NCBI RefSeq assembly: GCF_000964005.1
Contig: NZ_JXYP01000009.1
Span: 1-64,000 of the forward strand
Source: Williamsia herbipolensis
GTDB taxonomy: Bacteria > Actinomycetota > Actinomycetes > Mycobacteriales > Mycobacteriaceae
DNA length: 64,000 nt
Direction of reading: 5' to 3'
In this document: in pieces, positions 8,686 through 17,457 of the stretch
How the letters are laid out: each line of letters opens with the position of its first letter
Position numbering within the stretch: the first letter of the stretch is position 1
Notes under the pieces: generated by a model
What the model was told of the DNA's origin: nothing
What the model saw: the letters and a program-made list of their open reading frames with translations, nothing else
The model's database searches: none
Program-made: the position numbers and the translations under genes

Positions 8686-11600
8686 GGACCACCCGAACCC
8701 CACGGACCGAGTGACAGACCGGCGCACGCGAGGGCGAAGGCCGAGGCGACGGCGACCGGGACCGCACGCGGTCGTCTCCGGCGCAGGGCGAGGACGCCGG
8801 AGGCGACCGCCGCACCGATGAGCAGCCCGCCCCAGCCCGAGAGCACCCCGACCGCCGCCACCGCGGCCACGCAGGCGACACCCGGCGCGCGCGGCGGCGG
8901 GCCGACCGACAGCGGATCGTGTCGGGCGCCGGGACGTCGTGCGCCGATCGCGGTCAGCACGAACAGCAGCGCGACCGCGAGGAGCCCGAGCAGCAACGCG
9001 AGTCGGTAGGGCGCGTCGAGCGGGTAGTCGAGGGTGACGGTGCCGGCGAGTCCCGCGGGCACGATCCAGCCCTGCTGCCAGCCGTTCACGACGATCGGGG
9101 TGAGCCTGCGTCCGGCGAGGCTCGCGTGCCACCCGGAGTTCTCCGACTCGGGGACCACCAGCACCCGGTCCCGGTCCGAGGCACCCACCGTCGCGGTCCG
9201 GTGATCGGCCGACCACGTCCCGGTCGCCACCGGCTCGAGGCGGTCGGACGCCGGGGCGGCGGCGGTGCCCGCCTGTGTTGCCGTGGTGGTGGCGGTGAGG
9301 GTCACCGAGTCGACGGTGAACGCGCCCGACGGATTCACCGACAGCGGTTGTGCGCCGGCGCGCAGCGACAACGGTGCGTCGGATCCGCACACCGTCGCCG
9401 CGACGGGTGAGCCCGCGACCAGCTGGCGCGCCGTGGTCGTCACCGACAGCGGCACGGTCGTCGCCCCCAGCGACATCGTCAGGCCGGCGTCGCACCCGAT
9501 GCGCACCAATCGGTCCGGTGACGCGACCGGCATCGGCCCGCTGTCGGGACCGAGACCGATCTCGGCGATGCCGACCGGCGCGGTCGCGGCGAAGCCCAGG
9601 CTGTTGACGTCGACGAGGTCGGTGGCCTCGAGCACGGTCACGGTGATCGTCGAGGTGCGCGCAGCCGACAGGCGGATCCGCCCGTCGGCGGGCACCGTCC
9701 GCACCTGCCGGCCGGTGCCGAGGTCGATCGCGACGCGGCGTGGCGCCGCGGGGTAGAGGCCGCGGGGGCGGGTGATGGTCACCGAGTCGACCAGTCGCGG
9801 TGCGGGCAGCGTGATCCGCACCGACGCCGGGGGTGCACCGGGGCGGGTGGAGGCATCGGGCGCGATCCAGGTGGTCCCGGGGTCCCCGTCGATCACGGCC
9901 GCGGCCGAGGCGCGTTGATCGGGCACCGACGACGTGCCCGTCGCGGTCGCCGCGTCGGTCGGCGCGAGGAAGGTGTTCAACGGCGTCCCGGGCCGGCCGC
10001 GCACCCAGATCCGCGGTGTGACGCGGGTGTCGGCCGGCACCGACAACACCCGCGAGAACAGTCCCGGTTCCTCGGGGGAGAGCGCGAGCGCCGACGAGCA
10101 GCGGGTGATGTCGGGGCCGGGTGCGCAGGCGGTGCGCCCGGGCAGGTCCTGGCCCAGGTCCCACTGCGCGACGGAGCGCCCCGCGGGTTGCACGGGGAGC
10201 ACGGTGCGGTGGGTGATGGTCAGCGGCGCGCCGGTCCGGGTGTCGGTGAGCGCCAGTTCGGCGATGGCGAACTGGCTTCCCGCGGTGCCGTTCTCGGTGC
10301 TGATGGCGCGGACCTGCAACGACCGTGTGGGGCCGCTCGGGGCCACGACGGTCACCGGCTGCCCGGGGGAGATGCCCTGGGCCACCGAGGTGCCGCTGTC
10401 GGTGGTGATCAGGAGACCGGTCACGGCCGGACCGAGCGCCTGACCGGGGGTGACCGTCACCGACAGGTTCGAGCGCGGCGCGGTGAAGTCGACCTGCAAC
10501 CACTGTCCGACGGCGCTGTCGAGACCGCGACTCACCCATGAGGTGTTGGCGTCGGTGTCGAAGGCGGCGGCGGGTGAGTTCGCCGGCGAGGTCTGTCCGA
10601 GTTGCGTTGCGTCGGAGGCAGATCCCGACGCCGTCACCGACACCGCGTTCGGCCGGCCGTCGAGCAGCCACTGTCCGCGGACGAGGCCCGCCCCGTCGAC
10701 GGGGTAGTCGGGTGCGGCGTTCTGCGTACGTCGGGGATCGCCGGGCGCGCGGATGGCCGAGCTGTGGTCGTCGACCCGACCGAAGTCGACCTCGCGGTCG
10801 GCGGGGGTGTCGGTGACGACCGCACCCGAAGTGCCGGTGTCGTCCACCCCCGCGCGGCGCGCGTCGGCGTCGAGGAGCGTGGGACCCAGGGCGGGGCCGC
10901 CGGTGCGTGCGGCGTGTTCCTGTAGGCGAGCGAGTGATTCCGGGCCACCGACCACCCGCGGCATCGCGGCCAGGTCGACCAGTCCCGGTGCGGTGCCGTC
11001 GAATCCGACGGTCGAGGAGACCCGGTAGATCTCGATGGCCCGCATCGGGGGGATCAGCCCGTCGTCGCCGACGACGCCCTTCACCCGGCCGGGCCCGATG
11101 AGCGGCCCGAATTCGGCGACCTTCGACAACCCGGGGGAGGCGGTGAGCGCCGCACGCGCCACGATCGGTCGGGCCGACCGCGACCGGATGGGGGCGAGGT
11201 CCGCGCGCAACACCATGTATCCGATTCCCTGCTGCGCCAACGTCGCCGCGAGCCCCGGCGACCCACGGCCCGAGGCGATCTGTCGTTGCACGGAGTCCAT
11301 CGCGCGGATCGCACCGGGTGGCACCAGCGGGATGGCGTCCCGCACCGCCCATGGTGTGGTCGCGAGCGGCTGCAGCGGTTCGTCGCGCGTGAGACCCCAC
11401 GTCTGCACGGCGAACGGTGCCCCGGGCACCACCAGTGCCCGGGTGGGGTGGGCGGAGTCCGCGGGATGGGCGGCGTCGCCGGAGTGCTCCCGCAGCCACG
11501 CCGCGGTCTGCGGCCAGTAGTCCGGCGTCGACCGCACCGTGCCCGAGGGCGCCAACTGCCCGGTGACCACCAACGACCCGGCGCCGAACAGCACGACCGT

Positions 11601-12860
11601 CAGCACCATCGTCGCCGCGACAGGTCGCGATCGTTCGGGGTGGGCGAACGCCGTCGCAGCCGTGCGCCATCGCACCGCGCCGGGCAGCGGCACCCGTGCC
11701 AGCAGGTGGGCGATGCCCAGCACGATCGGGATGCGGATCAGCGGGTCGAACTTGTGGATGTTGCGCAGTGGCGCACCGGCGCCGTCGAGGAACGCGCGGA
11801 CCTGGTCGGCGACAGGCGAACCCAGGCCCCAACCGCTCGTGCCGGCCGACCAGCCGCAGCCCATGATGACCAGACCCACGACCGCGAGGGTGACGAGTCG
11901 TCCGCGGGCGGGCATCGACCGCATCGCCAACCCGGCCAGCCCGGCGGCCGCGACCGATCCGGTGGCGAGCACGGCAACCGGCGACGACACCAGCAGCGAC
12001 CCGGCCACCCTGTCGGGCGAGACGAACGGTGTCCACGAACTGGTGCCGCGCAGCACCTCGGTCAGCGACGTCCATCGTGTGGTCACCCGCGACGACTCGA
12101 TGAAGTCCAGGAACGGGGGGCTGACCCGCGACAGGATGAGCAGCGGCACCACCCACCACGCGCACGCCAGCGCGACACCGAGTGCCCACCACCCAGTGAA
12201 CAGGGTCCACCGGGCGGCGCCCTCGCGTCCGGTGGGGACGTGCAGCGCCCACCACAGCACCGCTGCGGCACAGGCGGCGGCGGTGGCCACGGCGTTCACC
12301 GCGCCCATCAGCGCGACCGCGCAGGCCGAGCGGAACGCGAGCTGCCGCACCGACGAGCGGTGATCGGAGCGGTCGAGGGCGATCACGACCGGGATCAGCA
12401 CCCACGGCGCGAGCATCATCGGCAGCGTCTCCGACGAGATCGACCCGATGGTGGTGAGCACGCGTGGGCTCACGACGAACGCGGTCGCGGCGAACAGGCG
12501 CGAGCCGCGGCTGCCGACGCCGAGCGCCTCGGCGAGCCGGACGATGCCGATGAAGCCCACCGTCAGCAGCAGCGCCCACCACAGTCGCTGCGTGACCCAG
12601 CCGGGCAGGCCGATGACATCACCGAGGACGAAGAACGCGCCGTGCGGGAAGAAGTAACCGTAGGCCTGGTTCTGCACCTGGCCCATCGGCGCCACCGACG
12701 ACCACAGGTGGGTGGCGCGGGAGAGGAAGCCGAGCGGATCGGCGGTGAGGTCGAGTTTGGTGTCGGCCGACACCGCGCCGGGCGACTGGACGAACGAGGC
12801 GATCAGCGCCACCAGCGCGACGACCGCGACCCCTCGGCGTGAGAGCCGATCGGCCACCAT
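8529..12860 (-). CDS. aftD: Arabinofuranosyltransferase AftD
   Basis: At 1443 residues this matches the size of mycobacterial AftD (Rv0236c), the GT-C enzyme adding alpha-1,3-arabinofuranose branches in arabinogalactan and lipoarabinomannan from decaprenyl-phosphoarabinose. The N-terminal third has many transmembrane helices with family phrases LTADPLGFLSRATHLW, YGYFFPHGAFF and NIHKFDPLIRIPIVLG. Large extracytoplasmic domains resembling carbohydrate-binding modules follow (for example FDTDANTSWVSRG and GDPGTTWIAP). C-terminal helices end in a basic tail. It lies 13 bases after a DUF2613 gene, as in mycobacteria, and is probably co-transcribed with it. Confidence 0.93.
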   Translation of the reverse strand: MVADRLSRRGVAVVALVALIASFVQSPGAVSADTKLDLTADPLGFLSRATHLWSSVAPMGQVQNQAYGYFFPHGAFFVLGDVIGLPGWVTQRLWWALLLTVGFIGIVRLAEALGVGSRGSRLFAATAFVVSPRVLTTIGSISSETLPMMLAPWVLIPVVIALDRSDHRSSVRQLAFRSACAVALMGAVNAVATAAACAAAVLWWALHVPTGREGAARWTLFTGWWALGVALACAWWVVPLLILSRVSPPFLDFIESSRVTTRWTSLTEVLRGTSSWTPFVSPDRVAGSLLVSSPVAVLATGSVAAAGLAGLAMRSMPARGRLVTLAVVGLVIMGCGWSAGTSGWGLGSPVADQVRAFLDGAGAPLRNIHKFDPLIRIPIVLGIAHLLARVPLPGAVRWRTAATAFAHPERSRPVAATMVLTVVLFGAGSLVVTGQLAPSGTVRSTPDYWPQTAAWLREHSGDAAHPADSAHPTRALVVPGAPFAVQTWGLTRDEPLQPLATTPWAVRDAIPLVPPGAIRAMDSVQRQIASGRGSPGLAATLAQQGIGYMVLRADLAPIRSRSARPIVARAALTASPGLSKVAEFGPLIGPGRVKGVVGDDGLIPPMRAIEIYRVSSTVGFDGTAPGLVDLAAMPRVVGGPESLARLQEHAARTGGPALGPTLLDADARRAGVDDTGTSGAVVTDTPADREVDFGRVDDHSSAIRAPGDPRRTQNAAPDYPVDGAGLVRGQWLLDGRPNAVSVTASGSASDATQLGQTSPANSPAAAFDTDANTSWVSRGLDSAVGQWLQVDFTAPRSNLSVTVTPGQALGPAVTGLLITTDSGTSVAQGISPGQPVTVVAPSGPTRSLQVRAISTENGTAGSQFAIAELALTDTRTGAPLTITHRTVLPVQPAGRSVAQWDLGQDLPGRTACAPGPDITRCSSALALSPEEPGLFSRVLSVPADTRVTPRIWVRGRPGTPLNTFLAPTDAATATGTSSVPDQRASAAAVIDGDPGTTWIAPDASTRPGAPPASVRITLPAPRLVDSVTITRPRGLYPAAPRRVAIDLGTGRQVRTVPADGRIRLSAARTSTITVTVLEATDLVDVNSLGFAATAPVGIAEIGLGPDSGPMPVASPDRLVRIGCDAGLTMSLGATTVPLSVTTTARQLVAGSPVAATVCGSDAPLSLRAGAQPLSVNPSGAFTVDSVTLTATTTATQAGTAAAPASDRLEPVATGTWSADHRTATVGASDRDRVLVVPESENSGWHASLAGRRLTPIVVNGWQQGWIVPAGLAGTVTLDYPLDAPYRLALLLGLLAVALLFVLTAIGARRPGARHDPLSVGPPPRAPGVACVAAVAAVGVLSGWGGLLIGAAVASGVLALRRRRPRAVPVAVASAFALACAGLSLGPWGSGGPYTGFDWWVTAPALAAVVALVTVVAVPESASVRVRAFSQARRRRRAGSSTSP

Positions 12861-12873
12861 GAGTGGCCTCAGG

Positions 12874-13074
12874 TCAGTTGGAGACGCCGGCGTTGTCGCG
12901 CGTTCCGTAGTCGACCGAGCCCTTCACGAAACCGTTGTCGGCGTTGAAGCTGTTCACCGACGTCGACGGGGTGTCGTCGGAGGCGAGGTACCCCCCGAGG
13001 AAGACCACCGCGATGGCGACGATCACGCCCATGATCCCGGCCACGGCTCCGGCGATGAGACGGTTGTCGGTCAT
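12874..13074 (-). CDS. DUF2613 small membrane protein (Rv0236A-like)
   Basis: The 66-residue protein has one N-terminal hydrophobic helix (LIAGAVAGIMGVIVAIAVVF) followed by a polar tail ending in VKGSVDYGTRDN, the conserved end of DUF2613. In M. tuberculosis the counterpart Rv0236A sits directly upstream of aftD, as here, so a role alongside AftD is plausible but unproven. ATG 13074 was preferred to an in-frame TTG three codons upstream. Confidence 0.85.
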   Translation of the reverse strand: MTDNRLIAGAVAGIMGVIVAIAVVFLGGYLASDDTPSTSVNSFNADNGFVKGSVDYGTRDNAGVSN

Positions 13075-13098
13075 GCCGGTCAAGCTACCATTCGTGGC

Positions 13099-13599
13099 TC
13101 ATGTCACCGGTGTGCCCGGCCCGGTGCACCGGGCCGGCACCACGAGGACGGGCCGGCTGCAGTGTTTGAGCACCTGTTCGGCCACGCTGCTGCGCATGAG
13201 GGCGCGCAGGCCGGTCGCGCCGCGGGTGCCGGTCACCAGGACGTCGGCGTCGATCTCGTCGGCGACGTCGATCAGCGCGCCCCACACCGTCCCGGTCACC
13301 TCCACGAGGTGCCCGCGGGATCGCAGCCCGCACGAGGCCGCGCGCTCGACGCCGCGATCGTTGAGGGTGCCTGCCTCGATCCGGAGGAGTTGGTCGGTCT
13401 CGCTGTCGAGCGCGGTGCCGAACACTGGCTGCATCCCCGACATGCTCGACATCCGCGCGGTCTGGTGCAGCGCGGTCTCCCAGGCGGTGACGACGACCGC
13501 GCCGCGGCCCGCCCAGATCCGCCCCGCCCAGTCGATCGCGCGATCGGCGTTGTCGCTGCCGTCGTAGGCGATCATGATCAGGTCGTCGGTTGCGGTCAT
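13099..13599 (-). CDS. Universal stress protein (UspA domain)
   Basis: The 166-residue single-domain protein begins with DLIMIAYDGSDNADRAIDWA and ends with DADVLVTGTRGATGLRALM and SVAEQVLKHCSRPVLVVPA. These are the two halves of the UspA nucleotide-binding fold, including the G-x2-G-x9-G(S/T)-like loop. Such proteins bind ATP or cAMP and respond to stress; no specific role can be read here. A GAAGGGA ribosome site precedes ATG 13599. It lies 25 bases upstream of the DUF2613-aftD pair on the same strand and may be in the same transcript. Confidence 0.9.
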   Translation of the reverse strand: MTATDDLIMIAYDGSDNADRAIDWAGRIWAGRGAVVVTAWETALHQTARMSSMSGMQPVFGTALDSETDQLLRIEAGTLNDRGVERAASCGLRSRGHLVEVTGTVWGALIDVADEIDADVLVTGTRGATGLRALMRSSVAEQVLKHCSRPVLVVPARCTGPGTPVT

Positions 13600-13690
13600 C
13601 GGATGTCCCTTCGTCTGACCCCGCTGACGTCCGATTTTAGTCCTCTTCGCCCGTGTCGGTCCGCAGATCGGCGCATGTCAGACTCGTCGG

Positions 13691-14923
13691 ATGCGTACCC
13701 GAGCGGTCTCCCGCGCCAGGACGACACCACGGGTCGTCGGCACCTGTCTGCTGGTCGCCACACTGGCCGCCTGCGCCACCGACGGCCCACCCGCAGCCGC
13801 TCCCGGCACCTCGACCGCGGCGACGGCGAGCAGCCCGGTGACCTCGTCATCGGCTTCCGCGGCAGCGGCATCCCCGTCGGCGACGGCGTCGTCGATGTCG
13901 GCGGCATGCACCTCGGCGGTGTCGTCGATGTCGTTGCGCGACAAGCTCGCGACGTTGCTGGTGGTCGGCGTCAGTGGCCAGGCCGACGCGCGCGACGTGG
14001 TGTCGCGGTTCCACGTGGGCGGCATCTTCATCGGCAGCTTCACCGACAAGTCGATCCTCGCCGACGGTGGTCTCGCGGCGGTGAAGAAGGCCTCGCCGCG
14101 TCCGTTGATGGTGACCGTCGACCAGGAGGGCGGTCGCGTCTCGCGACTGACGAGCCTCGGCATCGACAGCTCCTCCGCGCGCGAGCTGGCGCGCACGAAG
14201 ACCCCCGCGCAGGTCCGGGCCATCGCGAGGACGACCGGTCAGGGACTGCGGAACCTGGGCATCACGGTCGATTTCGCGCCCGACGCCGACGTGAGCGACG
14301 AGTCCGACGACGAGGTGATCGGCGATCGCTCGTTCTCCGACGATCCCGCGATCGTGGCGCGGTACGCCGGGGCGTTCGCCGACGGTCTGCGCGACGCCGG
14401 GATCATGCCGGTGTTCAAACACTTCCCGGGCCACGGCCACGGTTCGGGTGACTCGCACACCGGGACGGTGCGGACGCCGTCGCTGTCGCAGCTGCGCACC
14501 GACGATCTGGTGCCGTATCGCACGCTGCTGCCGGGCCGGTCGACGCCGCAGGTGCCGTCGACGGGAGTGATGGTGGGCCACCTCATCGTGCCCGGTCTGA
14601 CCGGTGACGAACTGCCGGCGAGCATCTCGCCCGCCGCGATGCGGCTGCTGCGTTCGGGTGCGGGCTACGGCGGTCGGCCGTTCGACGGACCGATCTTCAC
14701 CGACGACCTGAGCGGGATGGCCGCGATCAGCGCGAAGTACCCGATCACCGAGGCGGTGGTGCGGGCGGTGAGCGCCGGTGCCGACATGGCGTTGTGGCTG
14801 AGCACCGATGACGTGCCCGAGGTGCTGGCCGCGCTCACAACCGCCGTGCGATCGGGGCGACTCGCCGAGGATCGAATCGACAGATCCGCGGCTCGAGTGC
14901 TCCACTCGACGGCATACTGCTGA
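13691..14923 (+). CDS. lpqI: GH3 beta-N-acetylglucosaminidase lipoprotein LpqI
   Basis: The 410-residue protein has a lipoprotein signal peptide (LLVATLAAC, Cys about residue 28), then an Ala/Ser/Thr linker and a glycoside hydrolase family 3 barrel. The His-Asp acid/base signature KHFPGHGHGSGDSHTG and the nucleophile segment FTDDLSGMAA are intact. LpqI releases N-acetylglucosamine from muropeptides during cell-wall recycling. Its position next to aftD matches Rv0237. A long inverted repeat 7 bases after the stop probably terminates the transcript. Confidence 0.92.
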   Translation: MRTRAVSRARTTPRVVGTCLLVATLAACATDGPPAAAPGTSTAATASSPVTSSSASAAAASPSATASSMSAACTSAVSSMSLRDKLATLLVVGVSGQADARDVVSRFHVGGIFIGSFTDKSILADGGLAAVKKASPRPLMVTVDQEGGRVSRLTSLGIDSSSARELARTKTPAQVRAIARTTGQGLRNLGITVDFAPDADVSDESDDEVIGDRSFSDDPAIVARYAGAFADGLRDAGIMPVFKHFPGHGHGSGDSHTGTVRTPSLSQLRTDDLVPYRTLLPGRSTPQVPSTGVMVGHLIVPGLTGDELPASISPAAMRLLRSGAGYGGRPFDGPIFTDDLSGMAAISAKYPITEAVVRAVSAGADMALWLSTDDVPEVLAALTTAVRSGRLAEDRIDRSAARVLHSTAYC

Positions 14924-14929
14924 CCGTCG

Positions 14930-14998
14930 GCGGGCACTACGCGATCAACGAACGAAGTACCCCACGTAGAATTCGTTCGTCATTCGCGTAGTGCCCGC
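14930..14998. terminator. Long imperfect inverted repeat, bidirectional terminator
   Basis: The outer arms GCGGGCACTACGCGA (14930-14944) and TCGCGTAGTGCCCGC (14984-14998) are perfect complements. After a 3-base internal mismatch the inner arms ACGAACGAA and TTCGTTCGT also pair, around a loop of about 15 bases. It lies between the lpqI stop and the convergent small membrane ORF, whose last codons are inside the right arm. There is no strong T-run. A terminator for both strands is the likeliest role. Confidence 0.6.
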
Positions 14999-15171
14999 AG
15001 CTCGGCGGTCACGGGGAGATCTGGCACAGGCCAGAGCTCCCGACCATCGGCGGCTCCGGGATCTCCCCCCAGATCCCGAAGCCGCGCAATGACGAGGAGG
15101 GTGACAGTCGAGATGACCAGCGAGACCGTGATGATCACGGCGCTCATCAGCCATACCCAGGCGTCACCCAT
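14980..15171 (-). CDS. Possible small single-span membrane protein
   Basis: The 63-residue frame starts MGDAWVWLMSAVIITVSLVI and continues as one hydrophobic helix (about residues 6-28). A basic turn (ARLRDLGG) and a polar tail rich in Pro and Glu follow. A G-rich stretch precedes the ATG. I recognise no family. Support comes from the clean topology and from the inverted repeat that would terminate it just where it ends. It could still be a chance frame in a 350-base gap between lpqI and tetR. Confidence 0.4.
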   Translation of the reverse strand: MGDAWVWLMSAVIITVSLVISTVTLLVIARLRDLGGDPGAADGRELWPVPDLPVTAELRALRE

Positions 15172-15258
15172 CGGACCCCCCGATCCGATCGAGACAGCAG
15201 CTCCCCCCGGGACGAACGTCCCCTCGCGCTGCTACTCTCGCCCTCATGCATCGTTACG

Positions 15259-15271
15259 TTACAGTCTGTAA
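15259..15271. promoter_or_regulatory. Candidate operator, TTACAG-N-CTGTAA
   Basis: A perfect 13-base palindrome ends three bases before ATG 15275 of the tetR gene. No Shine-Dalgarno sequence is visible, so the transcript may be leaderless with the operator over the start region. Autoregulation by the adjacent TetR is inferred from position. Its half-site spacing (TTAC-N5-GTAA) differs from the N6 sites found elsewhere in the window. Confidence 0.5.
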
Positions 15272-15274
15272 TGA

Positions 15275-15886
15275 ATGATGGTCAACACCGGACGACCAAG
15301 AGATTCGACGATCGACGATGCAATCCTCGACGAGGCAGCGAAGATGGTCGTCGAGAACGGCTATGGCGCGACGACCATCGACGCGGTCGCCCGCGCCGCC
15401 GGGACCACCAGGCCGGCGGTCTACCGCCGGTACGCCTCGCTCGCGCAGGTCGTCTCCGCGGCGATGAGTTCGAGGATCGTCTTCGATCCCACGATGGACT
15501 CCGGCGATCTCCCCACCGACCTGCAGGTCCTGCAGACGCAGCAGGTCGCGTTCTTCACCGATCCGCTGGTGGTCAAGGCGATGCCGGGACTGATCGAAGA
15601 GAGTTCCCGGAACGAGACCCTGCGCATCCGGCTGCTCGACGACTTCATGGGTCCGCGCCGCTCGGCCGTGCGCCGAGCGCTCGAGCAGGCCACCGCACGC
15701 GGTGACATCACCGGCGACACCGACGCCGATCTCGTCTGCGACCTGCTCACCGGGCCACTCCTGCTGCGCACGCTGATGCCGTCGCTGGGCCCGGTCGACG
15801 ACGCCATGGTCGCGGTCACCGTCGCCTCGGCGCTCGACGCCGTCCGTTTCCGCGCCGCCGGGGCCACTCGTCTGGAGAACCCCTAA
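15275..15886 (+). CDS. TetR-family regulator
   Basis: The 203-residue protein has an N-terminal helix-turn-helix (ILDEAAKMVVENGYGATTID, then AGTTRPAVYRRYASLAQVV). The C-terminal domain has DLVCDLLTGPLLLRTLMP, typical of a large actinobacterial TetR/AcrR subgroup. The ligand is unknown. Two adjacent ATG codons (15275 and 15278) could start it. Its TAA stop is the first codon of the inverted-repeat operator that precedes the next tetR gene, so two regulators lie in tandem. Confidence 0.9.
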   Translation: MMVNTGRPRDSTIDDAILDEAAKMVVENGYGATTIDAVARAAGTTRPAVYRRYASLAQVVSAAMSSRIVFDPTMDSGDLPTDLQVLQTQQVAFFTDPLVVKAMPGLIEESSRNETLRIRLLDDFMGPRRSAVRRALEQATARGDITGDTDADLVCDLLTGPLLLRTLMPSLGPVDDAMVAVTVASALDAVRFRAAGATRLENP

Positions 15887-15905
15887 CTTACTGCCTGGTA
15901 AGTTA
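15884..15905. promoter_or_regulatory. Operator TAACTTAC-N6-GTAAGTTA
   Basis: Two perfect 8-base arms flank a 6-base spacer, 30 bases before ATG 15936 of the Rv0238-like tetR gene. The TTAC-N6-GTAA core recurs at 31339-31352 between fabG4 and fadA2 and at 56218-56231 before fadE5. The left arm TAACTTAC is also present whole at 31335-31342. This looks like an autoregulatory TetR site that also defines a small regulon. Confidence 0.65.
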
Positions 15906-15935
15906 AGCTGAGGGATCAGCGAGAGGCGGTGAGCG

Positions 15936-16568
15936 ATGGCGGGTGGAACCAAGCGACTCCCGCGCGCCGTGCGCGAGCAGCAGATGCTCGACGCTGCGGT
16001 CACCGTGTTCGCCGAGAAGGGCTTCCGCGAGACCTCGATGGACGCCATCGCCGCGGCCGCCGACATCAGCAAGCCCATGCTCTACCTGTACTACGGGTCG
16101 AAGGACGAGCTGTTCGCCGCGTGCCTGAGCCGTGAGGGCGGCCGGTTCATCGAGGCGATGACCACCGGGTTCGACCCACGACTCCGTCAGCGCGACCAGG
16201 CCCGCACGGTCATCTACGAGTTCCTGCGTTTCGTCGACGCCAATCGTGCGTCGTGGCGCGTGCTCTACCGTGTCGCGACCGGTCAGGCCGCGTTCATCGC
16301 ATTGGTCGACGCGAGTCGTTCACGCCTGATCGAGATGATCGCCGACCTCCTGCGTCGCGGCACCACGGTCGACGGCGCCACCGACATCGACTTCGAACTC
16401 ATGGCCGTCGCGCTCGTCGGCGCGGGCGAGGCCGTCGCCGACCGGATCTCCGAGGGCGACATCGACCTCGACACCGCCGCCGACCTCATGGTCAGCATGG
16501 GCTGGCGCGGCCTCGCCGGCGGCGCGCGGATGATGAGCGATCACGCCTCCGGCGTTGCGAAGAGCTGA
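15936..16568 (+). CDS. TetR-family regulator (Rv0238-like)
   Basis: The 210-residue protein has a standard TetR DNA-binding domain (MLDAAVTVFAEKGFRETSMD and ISKPMLYLYYGSKDELFAAC, about residues 15-60). The ligand domain has FLRFVDANRASWRVLYRVA. Its place after lpqI matches Rv0238 of M. tuberculosis, which lies close to the htdX-fabG4-fadA2-fadE5 genes there. The operator just upstream shares its core with sites at the fabG4/fadA2 and fadE5 promoters. I infer that it represses these fatty-acid genes, probably released by an acyl-CoA or fatty acid. Confidence 0.88.
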   Translation: MAGGTKRLPRAVREQQMLDAAVTVFAEKGFRETSMDAIAAAADISKPMLYLYYGSKDELFAACLSREGGRFIEAMTTGFDPRLRQRDQARTVIYEFLRFVDANRASWRVLYRVATGQAAFIALVDASRSRLIEMIADLLRRGTTVDGATDIDFELMAVALVGAGEAVADRISEGDIDLDTAADLMVSMGWRGLAGGARMMSDHASGVAKS

Positions 16569-16575
16569 ACCGGCC

Positions 16576-17406
16576 TCAGAGGTCGGGGAGCGGCAGTTCC
16601 ATGTTCGGCTTGATGATGCCGCCGTCCACCTCGAGGATCTTGCCCGTGGTGTACGCCCCCGCCGACGACGCCAGATAGACCGCGGCCGCGGCGATCTCGG
16701 CCGGATCACCGATCCGTCGCAGCGGTGTCGCCTTCTCGAGTCCGGTGCGCATCCCCTCGTCGCCGGTGACGATCTCCAGCGCCGAGGTGGCGATCGCGCC
16801 GGGGGCGATCGCGTTGACCCGGATGCGCGGCGAGAGGTCTTCGGCGGCGAGTCGGGTGTAGTGCGCGAGTGCGGCTTTCGCGGTGCCGTACGCCGCGAAC
16901 GCACGGCCCGGGAGGCGTCCCATCGCGGAGGTGATGTTGATGATCGAGCCGTGGCTGTTGTGCTCGGTGGTGTCGTTCTCGAGCATCAGCGGCACCGCGG
17001 CGCAGGTGAGTGCGTGGGCGGTCGAGACGTTGAACCGGAACGCGCCCTCGAGGGCGGCCACGGAGGTGTCGAGCAGGCCCGCGGGCATGGTGCCGCCCAC
17101 GTTGTTGACCACGATGTCGAGGCGCCCCAACTCCTCCTTCGCGGTGCGCGCGAGGTCGGCGGTGACCTCCGGATCGCTGAGGTCGGCGGCCACCACCACG
17201 GCGCGCCGGCCGAGTCCGCGGATCGTCTCGGCGACCTCGTCGAGCTGCTCGCGGGTCCGCGACGCGATCACCACGTCGGCGCCGCACTCGGCGAAGGCCA
17301 CGGCGATCGCCGCCCCCAGGCCGCGCCCGGCGCCGGTGACGATCGCGACCCGCCCGTCGAGGCGGAAGCGGTCGGTGAAAGTAGAACGTGTGTCAGTTTC
17401 GGCCAT
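16576..17406 (-). CDS. SDR-family oxidoreductase
   Basis: The 276-residue classical SDR carries the TGAGRGLG cofactor loop (about residues 25-32), NNVGG, the serine in NITSAMG, the catalytic YGTAK pair and the C-terminal ILEVDGGI. It should be a soluble NAD(P)-dependent dehydrogenase or reductase of a hydroxy/keto or acyl substrate. The substrate cannot be told. It converges with tetR, with 7 bases between stops. Confidence 0.9.
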   Translation of the reverse strand: MAETDTRSTFTDRFRLDGRVAIVTGAGRGLGAAIAVAFAECGADVVIASRTREQLDEVAETIRGLGRRAVVVAADLSDPEVTADLARTAKEELGRLDIVVNNVGGTMPAGLLDTSVAALEGAFRFNVSTAHALTCAAVPLMLENDTTEHNSHGSIINITSAMGRLPGRAFAAYGTAKAALAHYTRLAAEDLSPRIRVNAIAPGAIATSALEIVTGDEGMRTGLEKATPLRRIGDPAEIAAAAVYLASSAGAYTTGKILEVDGGIIKPNMELPLPDL

Positions 17407-17457
17407 GGGGTCAGACTAGACACCGCGCGCCGCCCCGGGGCCCGATCCGGGGTCGGA

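Noticed and set aside
8149-12582. A 1477-codon open frame antisense to aftD
   Set aside because: It is rich in Arg, Gly, Pro and His without domain resemblance, as expected for a shadow frame of a long GC-rich gene; aftD motifs are clear in the other frame.
15089-15271. Plus-strand 60-codon frame between lpqI and tetR
   Set aside because: It has no hydrophobic or domain pattern, runs antisense to the more convincing small membrane ORF and ends inside the tetR operator.
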